Assembly: GCF_000721105.1 (NCBI RefSeq)
Contig: NZ_JOEV01000026.1
Location: 124,001-188,000 of the forward strand
Origin: Streptomyces cellulosae
GTDB taxonomy: Bacteria; Actinomycetota; Actinomycetes; Streptomycetales; Streptomycetaceae
Length of the DNA: 64,000 nucleotides
Direction: 5' to 3'
The notes beneath the pieces are model-generated. The model saw only the letters and a program-made list of their open reading frames with translations, was not told where the DNA came from and made no database searches. Numbering within the stretch: the stretch's first letter is position 1; the number at the start of each line of letters is the position of its first letter. Made by a program: the position numbers and the translations under genes. Below, one piece after another: positions 26,032-35,400 of this stretch.

Positions 26032-28551
26032 ATGGCCGGCGAACCGCACGACAGCCAGGACACAGCCCCCGTCGACACCGTGGTCGTCGGTTCCGGCTTC
26101 GGCGGGGCCGTCACCGCGTACCGCCTCGCCGAGGCCGGACGGTCGGTGGTGGTGCTGGAAAGGGGCAAGCCATACCCGCCGGGCGGCTTCCCCCGCAGCC
26201 CCGCCGACATGGCCCGCAACTTCTGGGACCCGAGCAACGGCCTGCACGGAATGTTCGACATCTGGTCCTTCCGCGGCCTGGAAGGCGTCGTCTCCAGCGG
26301 CCTGGGCGGCGGCTCCCTCATCTACGCCAACGTCCTGCTGCGCAAGGACGAACGGTGGTTCGCGCACGAGTCGCCCCTGCCCGGCGGCGGTTACGAGAAC
26401 TGGCCGGTCGGCCGCGCCGACCTCGACCCTCACTACGACCGGGTGGAGCGCATGCTCGGCGCCACGACCTACCCGTACCAGGACACCCCGAAGACGCTCG
26501 CCCTGCACCAGGCGGCCCGTCGGCTCGGCCTGCCCGTGTTCCGGCCGCCCCTCGCCGTCTCCTTCGCACCCCGGCCCGGTGCGGCGCCCGTGCCGGGCGC
26601 GCAGATCACCGACCCCGACTACGGCAATCTGCACGGCCTGCCCCGCAGCACCTGCCGGTTGTGCGGTGAGTGCGACGTCGGCTGCAACTACGGCGCGAAG
26701 AACACCCTGGACCACACGTACCTGTCGGCGGCCCGGCACCACGGCGCCGACGTGCGCACCCGCTGCGAGGTACGGGGCTTCGCACCCCGTCCCGGCGGTG
26801 GCTACGACGTCTCGTACGTCGTCCACGATCCGGCCCGCGAAGGCCGCCGTACGGCCACCGACCGGCTGCCCCTGCACCGCGTCCGCTGCCGCCGGCTGGT
26901 GCTGGCGGCCGGCACCTTCGGCTCGACCTATCTGCTGCTGCGCAACCGCGCGGCGCTGCCCGGCCTCAGCAGCGCGCTGGGCACCCGGTTCAGCGGCAAC
27001 GGCGATCTGCTCGGCATGGTGCTGCGCGCCACGGCCGACGGCGACGGGGGCCGGCCCCTGCGGCTGGACGGCAGCAGAGGACCGGTCATCACGAGTGCCG
27101 TGCGCGGCGGCGACGCACTCGACGAGGACGGCTCGGCGGGGCGCGGCTTCTACATCGAGGACGCCGGACACCCGGACTTCGTCGCGTGGCTCGCCGAGTC
27201 CGCCCAACTGCCGGGCGGCGCCCGCCGACTTCTCGGGTTCGGGCTGCACCGGCTGCTGACCCGCCTCGGCGTGGATCCGGCGGGCCGCGTCGGCGGGCAG
27301 CTGGCGTCGCTGCTCGGGCCCGCGATGCTCTCCGCGACCTCCCTGCCCCTGCTGGGCATGGGGCGCGATGTGCCGGACGGCCGGATGCGGCTGCGCCGCG
27401 GCCAACTCGACGTCGACTGGACGACGCGCACCTCACGCGCGTACTTCGAGCGGGTCCGCTCGACCATGCGGGACATCGCGGGCGCGCTGGGCGGAGACTT
27501 CCTCGACAACCCGCTGTGGTGGTGGGGCAACCGCGTGATCACCGTGCACCCGCTCGGCGGTTCCCCCATGGGCCGCCATCCGGGGGAGGGCGTGTGCGAC
27601 GACATCGGCGAGGTCTTCGGCTTCCCGGGCCTGCACGTGCTGGACGGCGCACTGCTGCCGGGCGCGGTGGGCGCGAACCCCTCCCTGACGATCGCCGCCG
27701 TCGCGGACCGGGCCTGCGACCGGATCCTGGACGGGCAGTCGGCGCCGCACGCGGCCGCCGGGGCGTCGGCGGCACCTACGGCACGTGCGGGACCGGCGGC
27801 CGACGGGACCGCGCCGCGCACTCCGGCCGAAGCCGCCCCGGCGGACCCCGCGACGCCGGGCCCCCACGCCCCGCCCGCGAAAGCCGCCTCACCCACCGGA
27901 GCCGCTTCACCCCCCGAACCACCCACCAGCCTCAGCTTCACCGAGGAGATGAAGGGCCACGTCGCCCTCGATGTCGTCGATCCCGAGCAGGGGCACGCGC
28001 TCGGACGTTCGCTCGGGCAGCGGCTGAGCTTCCGGCTCACCATCACCGCCACCGACGTCGACCGCTTCATCGCCGAGCCGGCCCACGCGGCGGACGCCGC
28101 CGGCCACGTCGACTGCGACGTCCTCGGCGGGCGGCTGGAGGTGGAGCGTGGCTGGTTCAACCTCTTCACCCAGGACGGCGACGCGAGCCGACGGCGCATG
28201 CCGTACCGGCTCCACCTGCGCACCCAGGAGGGCACCCCCCTCACCCTCACCGGGCACAAGGACGTCCACGACGACCCCGGCGTCGACGTCTGGACCGACA
28301 CGTCCACCCTCCCCGTCCGCCTGCTCGCCGGGCACCCGCACCCCGACGACGACACCACCGCGCCCGTCATCGGTGCCGGGATCGTCACCATCCGGATCGG
28401 TGACTTCGTCCGGCAGCTGACCACCTTCCGCACCACCGGCCCGCATCCGGTGCGGGCGATGGAGCTCTTCGGCAAGCTGTTCCTGGGCGAACTGTGGGCC
28501 GTCTACGGCGGACGCCTGGCGCGCGCCGTGCCCGAGAAGGACAGGCCATGA
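26032..28551 (+). CDS. GMC oxidoreductase (cholesterol-oxidase-like) with extra C-terminal domain
   Basis: An 839-residue protein. Residues 15-580 form an FAD-dependent GMC/cholesterol-oxidase-like enzyme: VVVGSGFGGAVTAYRLAEAG is the FAD Rossmann motif, GLGGGSLIYANVL the flavin loop, and VHPLGGSPMG with GAVGANPSLTIAA the C-terminal signature. A Cys cluster (CRLCGECDVGCNYGAKNT) lies near residue 215. A Pro/Ala-rich linker (about 580-640) leads to a 190-residue domain starting SFTEEMKGHVALD that I cannot name. No signal peptide. It is the first of four translationally coupled genes. A sterol- or lipid-like alcohol substrate is inferred from the family. Confidence 0.87.
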   Translation: MAGEPHDSQDTAPVDTVVVGSGFGGAVTAYRLAEAGRSVVVLERGKPYPPGGFPRSPADMARNFWDPSNGLHGMFDIWSFRGLEGVVSSGLGGGSLIYANVLLRKDERWFAHESPLPGGGYENWPVGRADLDPHYDRVERMLGATTYPYQDTPKTLALHQAARRLGLPVFRPPLAVSFAPRPGAAPVPGAQITDPDYGNLHGLPRSTCRLCGECDVGCNYGAKNTLDHTYLSAARHHGADVRTRCEVRGFAPRPGGGYDVSYVVHDPAREGRRTATDRLPLHRVRCRRLVLAAGTFGSTYLLLRNRAALPGLSSALGTRFSGNGDLLGMVLRATADGDGGRPLRLDGSRGPVITSAVRGGDALDEDGSAGRGFYIEDAGHPDFVAWLAESAQLPGGARRLLGFGLHRLLTRLGVDPAGRVGGQLASLLGPAMLSATSLPLLGMGRDVPDGRMRLRRGQLDVDWTTRTSRAYFERVRSTMRDIAGALGGDFLDNPLWWWGNRVITVHPLGGSPMGRHPGEGVCDDIGEVFGFPGLHVLDGALLPGAVGANPSLTIAAVADRACDRILDGQSAPHAAAGASAAPTARAGPAADGTAPRTPAEAAPADPATPGPHAPPAKAASPTGAASPPEPPTSLSFTEEMKGHVALDVVDPEQGHALGRSLGQRLSFRLTITATDVDRFIAEPAHAADAAGHVDCDVLGGRLEVERGWFNLFTQDGDASRRRMPYRLHLRTQEGTPLTLTGHKDVHDDPGVDVWTDTSTLPVRLLAGHPHPDDDTTAPVIGAGIVTIRIGDFVRQLTTFRTTGPHPVRAMELFGKLFLGELWAVYGGRLARAVPEKDRP

Positions 28552-30464
28552 ACCTCAAGGAGCTGCGCGCGCACGCCAAGGAGCTCGACTTCACTCCGTG
28601 CGAGCCGGTGCGCTGGCTGGACCCGGTCTCCCTCGTGCGGACCGGCGTCAAGGTCGCGCTGGCCGACGTGTTCGCCGCGTACGCCGACAAGCGGGAGATC
28701 CAGGGCACCCTCAGGGCCGCGCCCCTGCGGGCCCCGCTCGGGGACCCCGACCCGCGCGAGCTGTGGATCGACTACGTCGCCGACCTCGGCGACGGCTTCG
28801 ACGCCACCGCGTCGGTGGCCTGGTCCCTCGCCGCCGATGACCTCACCGTCCGCCGCGAGCGGCTGCCACGCGGCGCGCTGCTCGTGCTCGGCGGCGACGA
28901 GGTCTACCCGGTGGCCTCGGCGGCGGCCTACCGCGACGGCATGACCGGTCCCTACGCCTCCGCCCTGCCCTCCACTGAGGGCGCCCCGCCGCTGATGCTG
29001 GCCCTGCCGGGCAACCACGACTGGTACGACGGCCTGACCGCGTTCCTGCGGACCTTCGCCCTGCAACAGCCCGTCGGCGGCTGGCGGACCCGGCAGACCC
29101 GCAGCTACTTCGCCGTACGGCTGCCGTGCAAGTGGTGGCTGGTCGGCCTCGACAGCCAGCTCGGCGCGTATCTGGACGACCCCCAGACGCGCTACTTCCA
29201 GAACCATCTGTCGGCCCGGCTGCAACCGGGCGACGGGGTGATCGTCTGCTGCGCCGAACCCACCTGGGTCAAGTGCGCCGACGACGCCGAGGCCTTCGAC
29301 ACGCTGCACCGGTTCGACCGCACCGTGGTCCGCACCCGCACCGACCAGCGCACCGGCGAGCAGGTGCCCACCGGCGCCTCGATCCGGCTGTGGCTGACGG
29401 GCGACAAACACCACTACGCCCGCTACGCCGAGCGCCTGCCCACGGATCCGCCCGAGTGCGCCTGCCCGCCGCCCGACCCCCGGCGCCGGCAGCTGGTGAC
29501 GTGTGGTCTCGGCGGCGCCTTCCTGTCCTCGACCCACACCCTGCCCCGCGACCTGTCGCTGCCGCCCTCGGGGACCCGGCTGCGGGAGAAGGACGCCCCT
29601 GCGGTGACCTTCACCCGCGCCGACGAGAGCACCTACCCCCGGGTCGGGCAGTCCCGTCGGCTCGCCCGCCGGATCGCGGCGCCGTGGTCCCCGTACTGGC
29701 TGCCCCGGCGCAACCCCGGCTTCTGCCGGCTCACCGCGGCGCTTCACACCGTCGCCTTCGTCGTCCTCGGCTTCCTGTTCGCGGTGGCGCGGGACCAGCT
29801 CCAGCCCGTCGACGCCGTACGGCACGGGAGCGCCGCGGACCTGGGCCTGTTCACCGCGGTGACCGGTGGTGTCGTGGTGGTGCTGTGGGGTCTCCTGCGC
29901 CGGACCTGGCGCCCGCGCCCGGCCAGACCCCGGGCCGCCGACGCCGTACTTCTTCAGGCCGTGGTGGCGCTGGGGGCTCTCGCCGTCACCGTCGCGCTGC
30001 CGTTCCCCGCGCACTGGCCCGGCTGGGGGGTGCTGCTGGTCTGTCTCGCGGTCGCCGCGGTGCTGGGCGCGGTGGCCGGCTCGCAGGCCTTCGCCCTGTG
30101 GGTGCTGTCGGCACGCGGCGGTGCCGTCGCCGACTGGCAGATGTCCGGCCAGGCCGTCGAGGACCACAAGGGCTTCCTGCGTCTGCACATCGCGCCGAAC
30201 GGCGACCTCACCCTGCACGCCCTGGTGCTCGACGGGATCTGCCGCCGGTGGAACCTGACCGACGCACCGGGCGGCCGGAAACGTGCGGTGCCCGCCGAGC
30301 CCCTCACCGTACGGCTGATCGAGGACCCCGTCGTGATCGCCCGGGAGGCGAAACGCCATGGCCGCACGACCCGAACCCCACCCGCGCGGCCACAGCGGCA
30401 GCGGCCCCCGGACCGGGACCGGCTCCGTCCGGCGCACGCCCACGCGCCCCACGACCCGCAGTGA
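28548..30464 (+). CDS. Membrane-linked metallophosphoesterase
   Basis: A 638-residue calcineurin-like phosphoesterase. GGDEVYP replaces the usual GD block, LPGNHDWYDGL is the GNHD motif, and LTGDKHHYARY supplies the His metal ligands. The N-terminal 100 residues are unassigned. From about residue 395 there are four hydrophobic helices (TVAFVVLGFLFAVA; TAVTGGVVVVLWGLL; AVVALGALAVTVALPF; LLVCLAVAAVLGAVAG), then a soluble tail. Phosphoester hydrolysis at the membrane is likely; the substrate is not visible. The ATG overlaps the GMC stop (ATGA). It overlaps the next gene by 107 bases. Confidence 0.85.
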   Translation: MNLKELRAHAKELDFTPCEPVRWLDPVSLVRTGVKVALADVFAAYADKREIQGTLRAAPLRAPLGDPDPRELWIDYVADLGDGFDATASVAWSLAADDLTVRRERLPRGALLVLGGDEVYPVASAAAYRDGMTGPYASALPSTEGAPPLMLALPGNHDWYDGLTAFLRTFALQQPVGGWRTRQTRSYFAVRLPCKWWLVGLDSQLGAYLDDPQTRYFQNHLSARLQPGDGVIVCCAEPTWVKCADDAEAFDTLHRFDRTVVRTRTDQRTGEQVPTGASIRLWLTGDKHHYARYAERLPTDPPECACPPPDPRRRQLVTCGLGGAFLSSTHTLPRDLSLPPSGTRLREKDAPAVTFTRADESTYPRVGQSRRLARRIAAPWSPYWLPRRNPGFCRLTAALHTVAFVVLGFLFAVARDQLQPVDAVRHGSAADLGLFTAVTGGVVVVLWGLLRRTWRPRPARPRAADAVLLQAVVALGALAVTVALPFPAHWPGWGVLLVCLAVAAVLGAVAGSQAFALWVLSARGGAVADWQMSGQAVEDHKGFLRLHIAPNGDLTLHALVLDGICRRWNLTDAPGGRKRAVPAEPLTVRLIEDPVVIAREAKRHGRTTRTPPARPQRQRPPDRDRLRPAHAHAPHDPQ

Positions 30465-31482
30465 CCACATCACCGAGGTGCGGCCCCTCACCGCCCGCGA
30501 CGGCCGGCCGCTGACCGTCGTCCATGTGCAGGGCCGGCATCCGCCGACCCGTGGCCCGGTGCTGGTCGTGCACGGCGCCGGCGTACGGGCCGAACTCTTC
30601 CGGCCGCCGCTGCCCAGGACCTTCGTCGACGCCCTCATCGATGTCGGCTGGGACGTGTGGCTGCTCAACTGGCGGGCCTCCATCGACCTGGACCCGATGC
30701 CCTGGACCCTCGACCAGGCCGCCGCCCACGACCATCCGGCCGCCGTCGAGTACGTCCTCGCCGCCACCGGCGCGGACCGGCTCAAGGCGGTCGTGCACTG
30801 CCAGGGCTCGACGTCGTTCGTGATGGCCGCCGCGGCCGGGCTGCTGCCCCAGGTGGACACCGTGGTCAGCAACGCCGTCTCGCTGCATCCGGTCGTGCCC
30901 GCCGTGTCCCGGTTCAAGATCAGCAAGCTGGCACCGGTCGTCGGCCGCGTCCTGCCGCACCTCTCACCGGCCTGGGGCGAGAGGCCCGAGGGCTTCGCCG
31001 CCCGCTGCGTCGCCGGCTTCGTCCGCGCCACCCACCGGGAGTGCCGCAACGGTGTCTGCCGCATGGTCAGCTTCACCTATGGCTCCGGACGGCCGGCCCT
31101 GTGGTCCCACGCGAACCTCGACGAGGCCACCCACGACTGGATCCGCGGCGAGTTCGCCGACGTTCCCATGACCTTCTTCGCGCAGATGGACGCCTGTGTG
31201 CGGGCCGGCCATCTCGTGGCCACCGGCGAGGTCGAGGGCCTGCCGCCGTCCTTCACCGACCGGGCACCGCAGACCGACGCCCGCTTCGCGCTGTTCGCCG
31301 GCGAGGACAACCGCTGCTTCCTCGCCGAGAGCCAGCGCCGCACCTTCGACTTCCTGCACCGCCACCGCCCCGGCCGCGACAGCCTGCACATCCTGCCCGG
31401 ATACGGCCACCTGGACGTCTTCCTGGGCCGCCGCGCGGCGGCGGACACCTATCCGCTGATCCTGGAGGAGCTGGCGCGATGA
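30358..31482 (+). CDS. Alpha/beta hydrolase
   Basis: A 374-residue alpha/beta-hydrolase-fold protein. GPVLVVHGAGVRAELF is the oxyanion-hole strand region, and VVHCQGSTSFVMAAAAG is the nucleophile elbow with Ser in CQGST (a variant of GxSxG). LFAGEDNRC carries the probable acid and ILPGYGHLDVF the catalytic His. Esterase or lipase activity on a lipid-like substrate is a reasonable guess. ATG 30358 has an internal SD (GGGAGG) inside the phosphoesterase gene, explaining the 107-base overlap. Its stop overlaps the next ATG (ATGA). Confidence 0.83.
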   Translation: MAARPEPHPRGHSGSGPRTGTGSVRRTPTRPTTRSDHITEVRPLTARDGRPLTVVHVQGRHPPTRGPVLVVHGAGVRAELFRPPLPRTFVDALIDVGWDVWLLNWRASIDLDPMPWTLDQAAAHDHPAAVEYVLAATGADRLKAVVHCQGSTSFVMAAAAGLLPQVDTVVSNAVSLHPVVPAVSRFKISKLAPVVGRVLPHLSPAWGERPEGFAARCVAGFVRATHRECRNGVCRMVSFTYGSGRPALWSHANLDEATHDWIRGEFADVPMTFFAQMDACVRAGHLVATGEVEGLPPSFTDRAPQTDARFALFAGEDNRCFLAESQRRTFDFLHRHRPGRDSLHILPGYGHLDVFLGRRAAADTYPLILEELAR

Positions 31483-32408
31483 ATCCCGCACTGGGCCTGG
31501 CCCGGCTGGTCCTGTCCGCGACACCGTCACCGGTCCCGCGCCGGCAGCGACGACTTGCCGGACGGCACGCTCTCGTCGACGGCATCCCGTTCGTGCTGCC
31601 GGTGGATTCCACCGACACGCCCGCGCTGATGGCCGCGTTCCCCGTCGACCGCGCGGCGGCCGCCCGGCTGCTGCCCGGCGGCGAACTGCACCCGCTGGCG
31701 CTCCCCGGCGACCGCGGTCTGCTCGTCGTCACCGTCGTCGACTACGCCCGCACCGACATCGGCCGCTACATCGAGTTCTCCGTGGCCATCGCCTGCACCC
31801 ACGGCTCCCGGCCCGCGCCGCCCCTGCTGCCCGGGCTGCTGCGCGGCACCTTCGGCACCGGCCAGTACGTCGTGGACCTTCCGGTGAGCAGCGAGATCTC
31901 GGTCAAGGGCGGCAAGGGCATCTGGGGCATGCCGAAACACCGGGCCAGCCTCGACTTCCAGGTGAGCGACCGGGCCGTCTCGAGCCAGTACGAGGACGAC
32001 GGCCGGCTGGGCATGCTCATCGAGGTCGAGCGCCCGCCCGAGACGCGGCTGCCGCTGCGGGTGGCCGCGGTCAACTACTGCGCTTTCCGGGGCATGCTGA
32101 TGAAGTCGTCCATCTACGTCGAAGGCGCCGCCGACCTCGCCCTGGGCAGGCGGGCCCGCGCCCGCCTCGTCCTCGGCGACGCCCCCGCAGCCGCCGCACT
32201 GCACGGCCTCCAGATCGCCGAACAGCCGCTGTTCACCTGCTTCATGCCGTCGACCCGGGGCATCCTCGACGACCACTTCGCATGCTGGTTCCTCACGAGT
32301 GAGGACGCCGGGCGGACGTTCGGCGAGCCACTCCGGAGCGTCGTCGACCTGGGCCTGTCGCAGGAGTGGCCCGCACCACCGCGGATCGACGTGGGAGCCC
32401 GGCCATGA
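31479..32408 (+). CDS. Acetoacetate-decarboxylase-family protein
   Basis: A 309-residue protein with the ADC fold pattern: LLVVTVVDYARTDIGRYIEF early, SVKGGKGIWGMPKHRASLDF in the middle and VAAVNYCAFRGMLMKSSIYV later. In ADC the catalytic Lys lies in a Gly-Tyr-Pro-Lys-like block; here it is probably the Lys in GMPKH. Family members include decarboxylases and sterol- or secondary-metabolism enzymes. As the fourth gene of the coupled operon it may act after oxidation of an alcohol to a beta-keto acid (inference). The next ATG overlaps its stop but leads only to a 23-codon stub. Confidence 0.8.
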   Translation: MNPALGLARLVLSATPSPVPRRQRRLAGRHALVDGIPFVLPVDSTDTPALMAAFPVDRAAAARLLPGGELHPLALPGDRGLLVVTVVDYARTDIGRYIEFSVAIACTHGSRPAPPLLPGLLRGTFGTGQYVVDLPVSSEISVKGGKGIWGMPKHRASLDFQVSDRAVSSQYEDDGRLGMLIEVERPPETRLPLRVAAVNYCAFRGMLMKSSIYVEGAADLALGRRARARLVLGDAPAAAALHGLQIAEQPLFTCFMPSTRGILDDHFACWFLTSEDAGRTFGEPLRSVVDLGLSQEWPAPPRIDVGARP

Positions 32409-32476
32409 ACCCCTTGCTGCTGATGAACGTCGCGGCCGAGGGGGATCTGCCGGCACCCCGCTCCGCAGCACGGTGA
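32405..32476 (+). pseudogene. 23-codon stub of a lost downstream gene
   Basis: The ATG overlaps the stop of the ADC-like gene in the same ATGA arrangement used throughout the operon, and opens MNPLLLMNVAAEGDL before a TGA 23 codons later. The position suggests the operon once continued and was cut by a rearrangement that brought in the convergent NACHT-like gene, whose stop lies 23 bases away. It could instead be a chance overlap. Confidence 0.45.
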
Positions 32477-32498
32477 CGGCCGCACCGGGCAGGCCCGC

Positions 32499-35400
32499 TC
32501 ACCGCCCCTGAAAGCCGTCCTGCGCCCGCTTGCTCATCCGCTCCCAGAACACCCTCAGCTCGGCCAGGTTCGTACCGCGCTGCCAACCGGCCTCGGGTCG
32601 CGGCCGGGACCGGGACCGGGACAGCAGGGTGAACTGCGCCCGGCAGAACGCCTCGGACAGCTCCGGACGGTGGCCGTCCAGCCGTCCCGACGACGGGTAG
32701 GGGCACAGCTCGAAGGCGCAGTCGTCGCGGCAGTTGGAACCGGCGTGCGAAGCGGCCGTACGCACCAGGGCGCGGTCCGAGGCGAGCGGGCGGCGGTCCG
32801 TGGTCAGGCACGGTGGCAGATCCGGCCGGTCGGTGCGGCGCAGTCGACGCAGCCGGTCCTTGGGCCAGTCGCCGCGTTCGGCGAGGTTCAGCAGCAGCAT
32901 GACGTCGGCGAGGAGCTGCTGGGCCCGCGGATGCAGGATGCTCCAGCCGGTGGAGGGCGGAATCCACAGCTGGTGCTTGCGCGTCCGGCCGTCGCCGGCC
33001 GGCTGGGAACCGACGTGCGCGGACACCCCGGCCTCGTCGATCCACAGGAACCGCTCCGGACGACGGGTCGCCAGGGCCCACACGCACAGCTCGGCGGCGG
33101 CCTCGACGAACGGATGCTGCGGTGAGCCGTCCGGCAGCGCCAGCCACTGACGGACCTGCTTCTCGGGCTGGGACCCGTGCTCGCCGAGGTCGGCGGCCGT
33201 CGCTGCTGACTCGGGCAGTTCCCACAGTGTCAGCGCGTGCAGCAGCGTGAGCCTGGTGAACCAGAAACGGGACCGCTTGAGCATGTCCCGGGCCTGTTCA
33301 CTGAGGTACTCGCGGGCCTGCGGGCGGGCGTGGGGATGGCGGGCCCGGCGGTTGGACGCGTACTTGAAGCCCTGGGCCAGCGCGATCTCCAGGGTGAGAT
33401 CCAGGCCGGGCCCGCCGCCGTCGGGGGCACCGACCCGTCGTACCCAGCCCTCCAGGATCTCGAACGGGGTGTCGTGGTGGCGGCGCGTGGTGACCGAGCC
33501 CACGAGCAGCGGGACCAGCCAGGCGCACAGTGTGTTCTCACGCTCCCGGCGTTCCTCGCCCTCGCGTTCGTCCTCCTCCAGCCTGCGCAGCACCGCGATG
33601 TCGTCCTGCGCCAGGACGTCCTCGGGCGGTGGCCGGTCCTTCGCCGGGTCCGGCTCGGCCCGCGGGGGCGCGGCGTCGTCCGTTCCGCCCACGGCGGGCC
33701 GACCGGCGAGCCGCTTCTCCAGGTCCTTGAAGGCGCTGTCGCCGCCCGAGCCGATCTCCTGCGCGATGCCGACCCGCACTCCGTACGACGGCTCCAGGCA
33801 CCCGATGCCGAAGAGCTCCTCGTACGCCGGCCGCAGGCTGCCCCGGCGGTCGACGCCGCGCATGGCATCGCCCAGGCGGGCGACGAGCAGCGCCTTGGCG
33901 GCGGCCAGGCTCTGCGGGTCGCGCGCCCGCAGATCCGGCCAGGACGTCCTGAGTTCTTCCGCGATCCGTCGCTGACGGGGCTCCGCGTCGACGCTGTCGA
34001 TCTCCAGGGCGGCGGTGTACAGCTGGAGCGCCTTCGTGTGCAGGGTGCGGGCGAACAGGCGCCGCGGATCGGCCGGTCCGGGCCTGACACCGTCCGGGCA
34101 GGTACCGGCGTCCCCGTCGTCGCGCTCGCCGGCCGGATGGCCGCCGGTGCCCGACTGCGCCCGGCAGGCCGCGCGCAGCAGCAGGTCGCGGGCCGCGGAC
34201 ACGGGGCACCAGGCGTGGTCGGCCGTCGTGGACGCCGCGCGCGGACAGGAGCCCTCGCGTGTACGGGAGTGCAGCACCAGGGCGATCAGCAGCTCGCGTC
34301 CCGGGTTCTCCAGCGCCTTCTGGAAGTAGTGGCCCTCGACCGCCAAGGGGTCTTCGGGCATCCCCCGATGGATCAACGCGTTCATGAACCGGGCGCCGAG
34401 GTGGGCCTGGATCACGCTGTGCTGGAACCGCACCCGGTCGCCGCCGAGTTCCACCAGGCCCATGCTCATGCCCCAGTGCGCGGCGAGCCGGATGTCGAGC
34501 CGGCTGCCCTGCACCCGCTTCGCCAGCTCCGCGACGATCTCGGGGAACCGGGACGCCGCCGGATCGTGCTCGTCGACGACGTCGGCGATGCGGACCTCGG
34601 CGGAGTCGTCGGTCAGCCCCACGCACGCCAGCGCCGAGAGGTACTCCAGCGCCACGCCGCGTTCGTCCTGCCCGAGTGGCAGCCGGGGGCGCAGCCGCCC
34701 GGTGACGAGGGCGTTCAGCCAGGTGTCGAGCAGGTGCAGGCGCAGTGCCGCCCGGTCGCCGCCGCGTGTCTCGACGCCCTCCTCGAAGCGGCCGGTGAGG
34801 GCCCGCTCCAGCAGTCCTTCCTGGTTCAGGTCCCGGGCGACCTGGAGGTAGGTGGGGGCCTCGGCGATCCCGGCCTTCTCCGCGATCCAGTCGATCCGCT
34901 GCCGGTCCTCCCAGGCGGTGCCGGAGGAGATGTAGGCGAGAGCCGCCTCCTCGCTGAGCGGCTCCAGGTTGCTCAGCGAGGCGTCCAGGCCGCGCAGCGC
35001 GTCGTGCGGGCGCGAGGTGATGATGAGGGGGAGCCGTTCCTCGTTGGCGCGGCGGATCGCCATCCGGATGACGGTGTCGCGCTCCTCCGCCAGGTCGTGC
35101 TCCGTCAGGGCGTCCTCGAGGCCGTCCGCCAGGACCACGATGCGGCCCTGCTGGCACAGCCGTCGCCACACCTTCTCCGCCTCGCTGTCGGAGCGGATGT
35201 GTCCCTGCACCTCCAGGCTGAAGCGTTCGAACGCCAGCCGCCGGAAGTCCAGATCGCTCCCGACACCGCGCAGCCGCAGTGGGACGGGCACCGCCCTGCG
35301 CTGGGCCAGCCGCTGTGTGAGGAGCACGAGCAGCGCGGTCTTGCCCGCGCCGATGCCGCCGACGACCACGTTGGCGCGGCGGAACCGGCTGTCCCGCAGG

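Noticed and set aside
28503..31076. 857-residue minus-strand frame
   Set aside because: It runs antisense to two coupled plus-strand genes with clear motifs; codon bias follows the plus strand.
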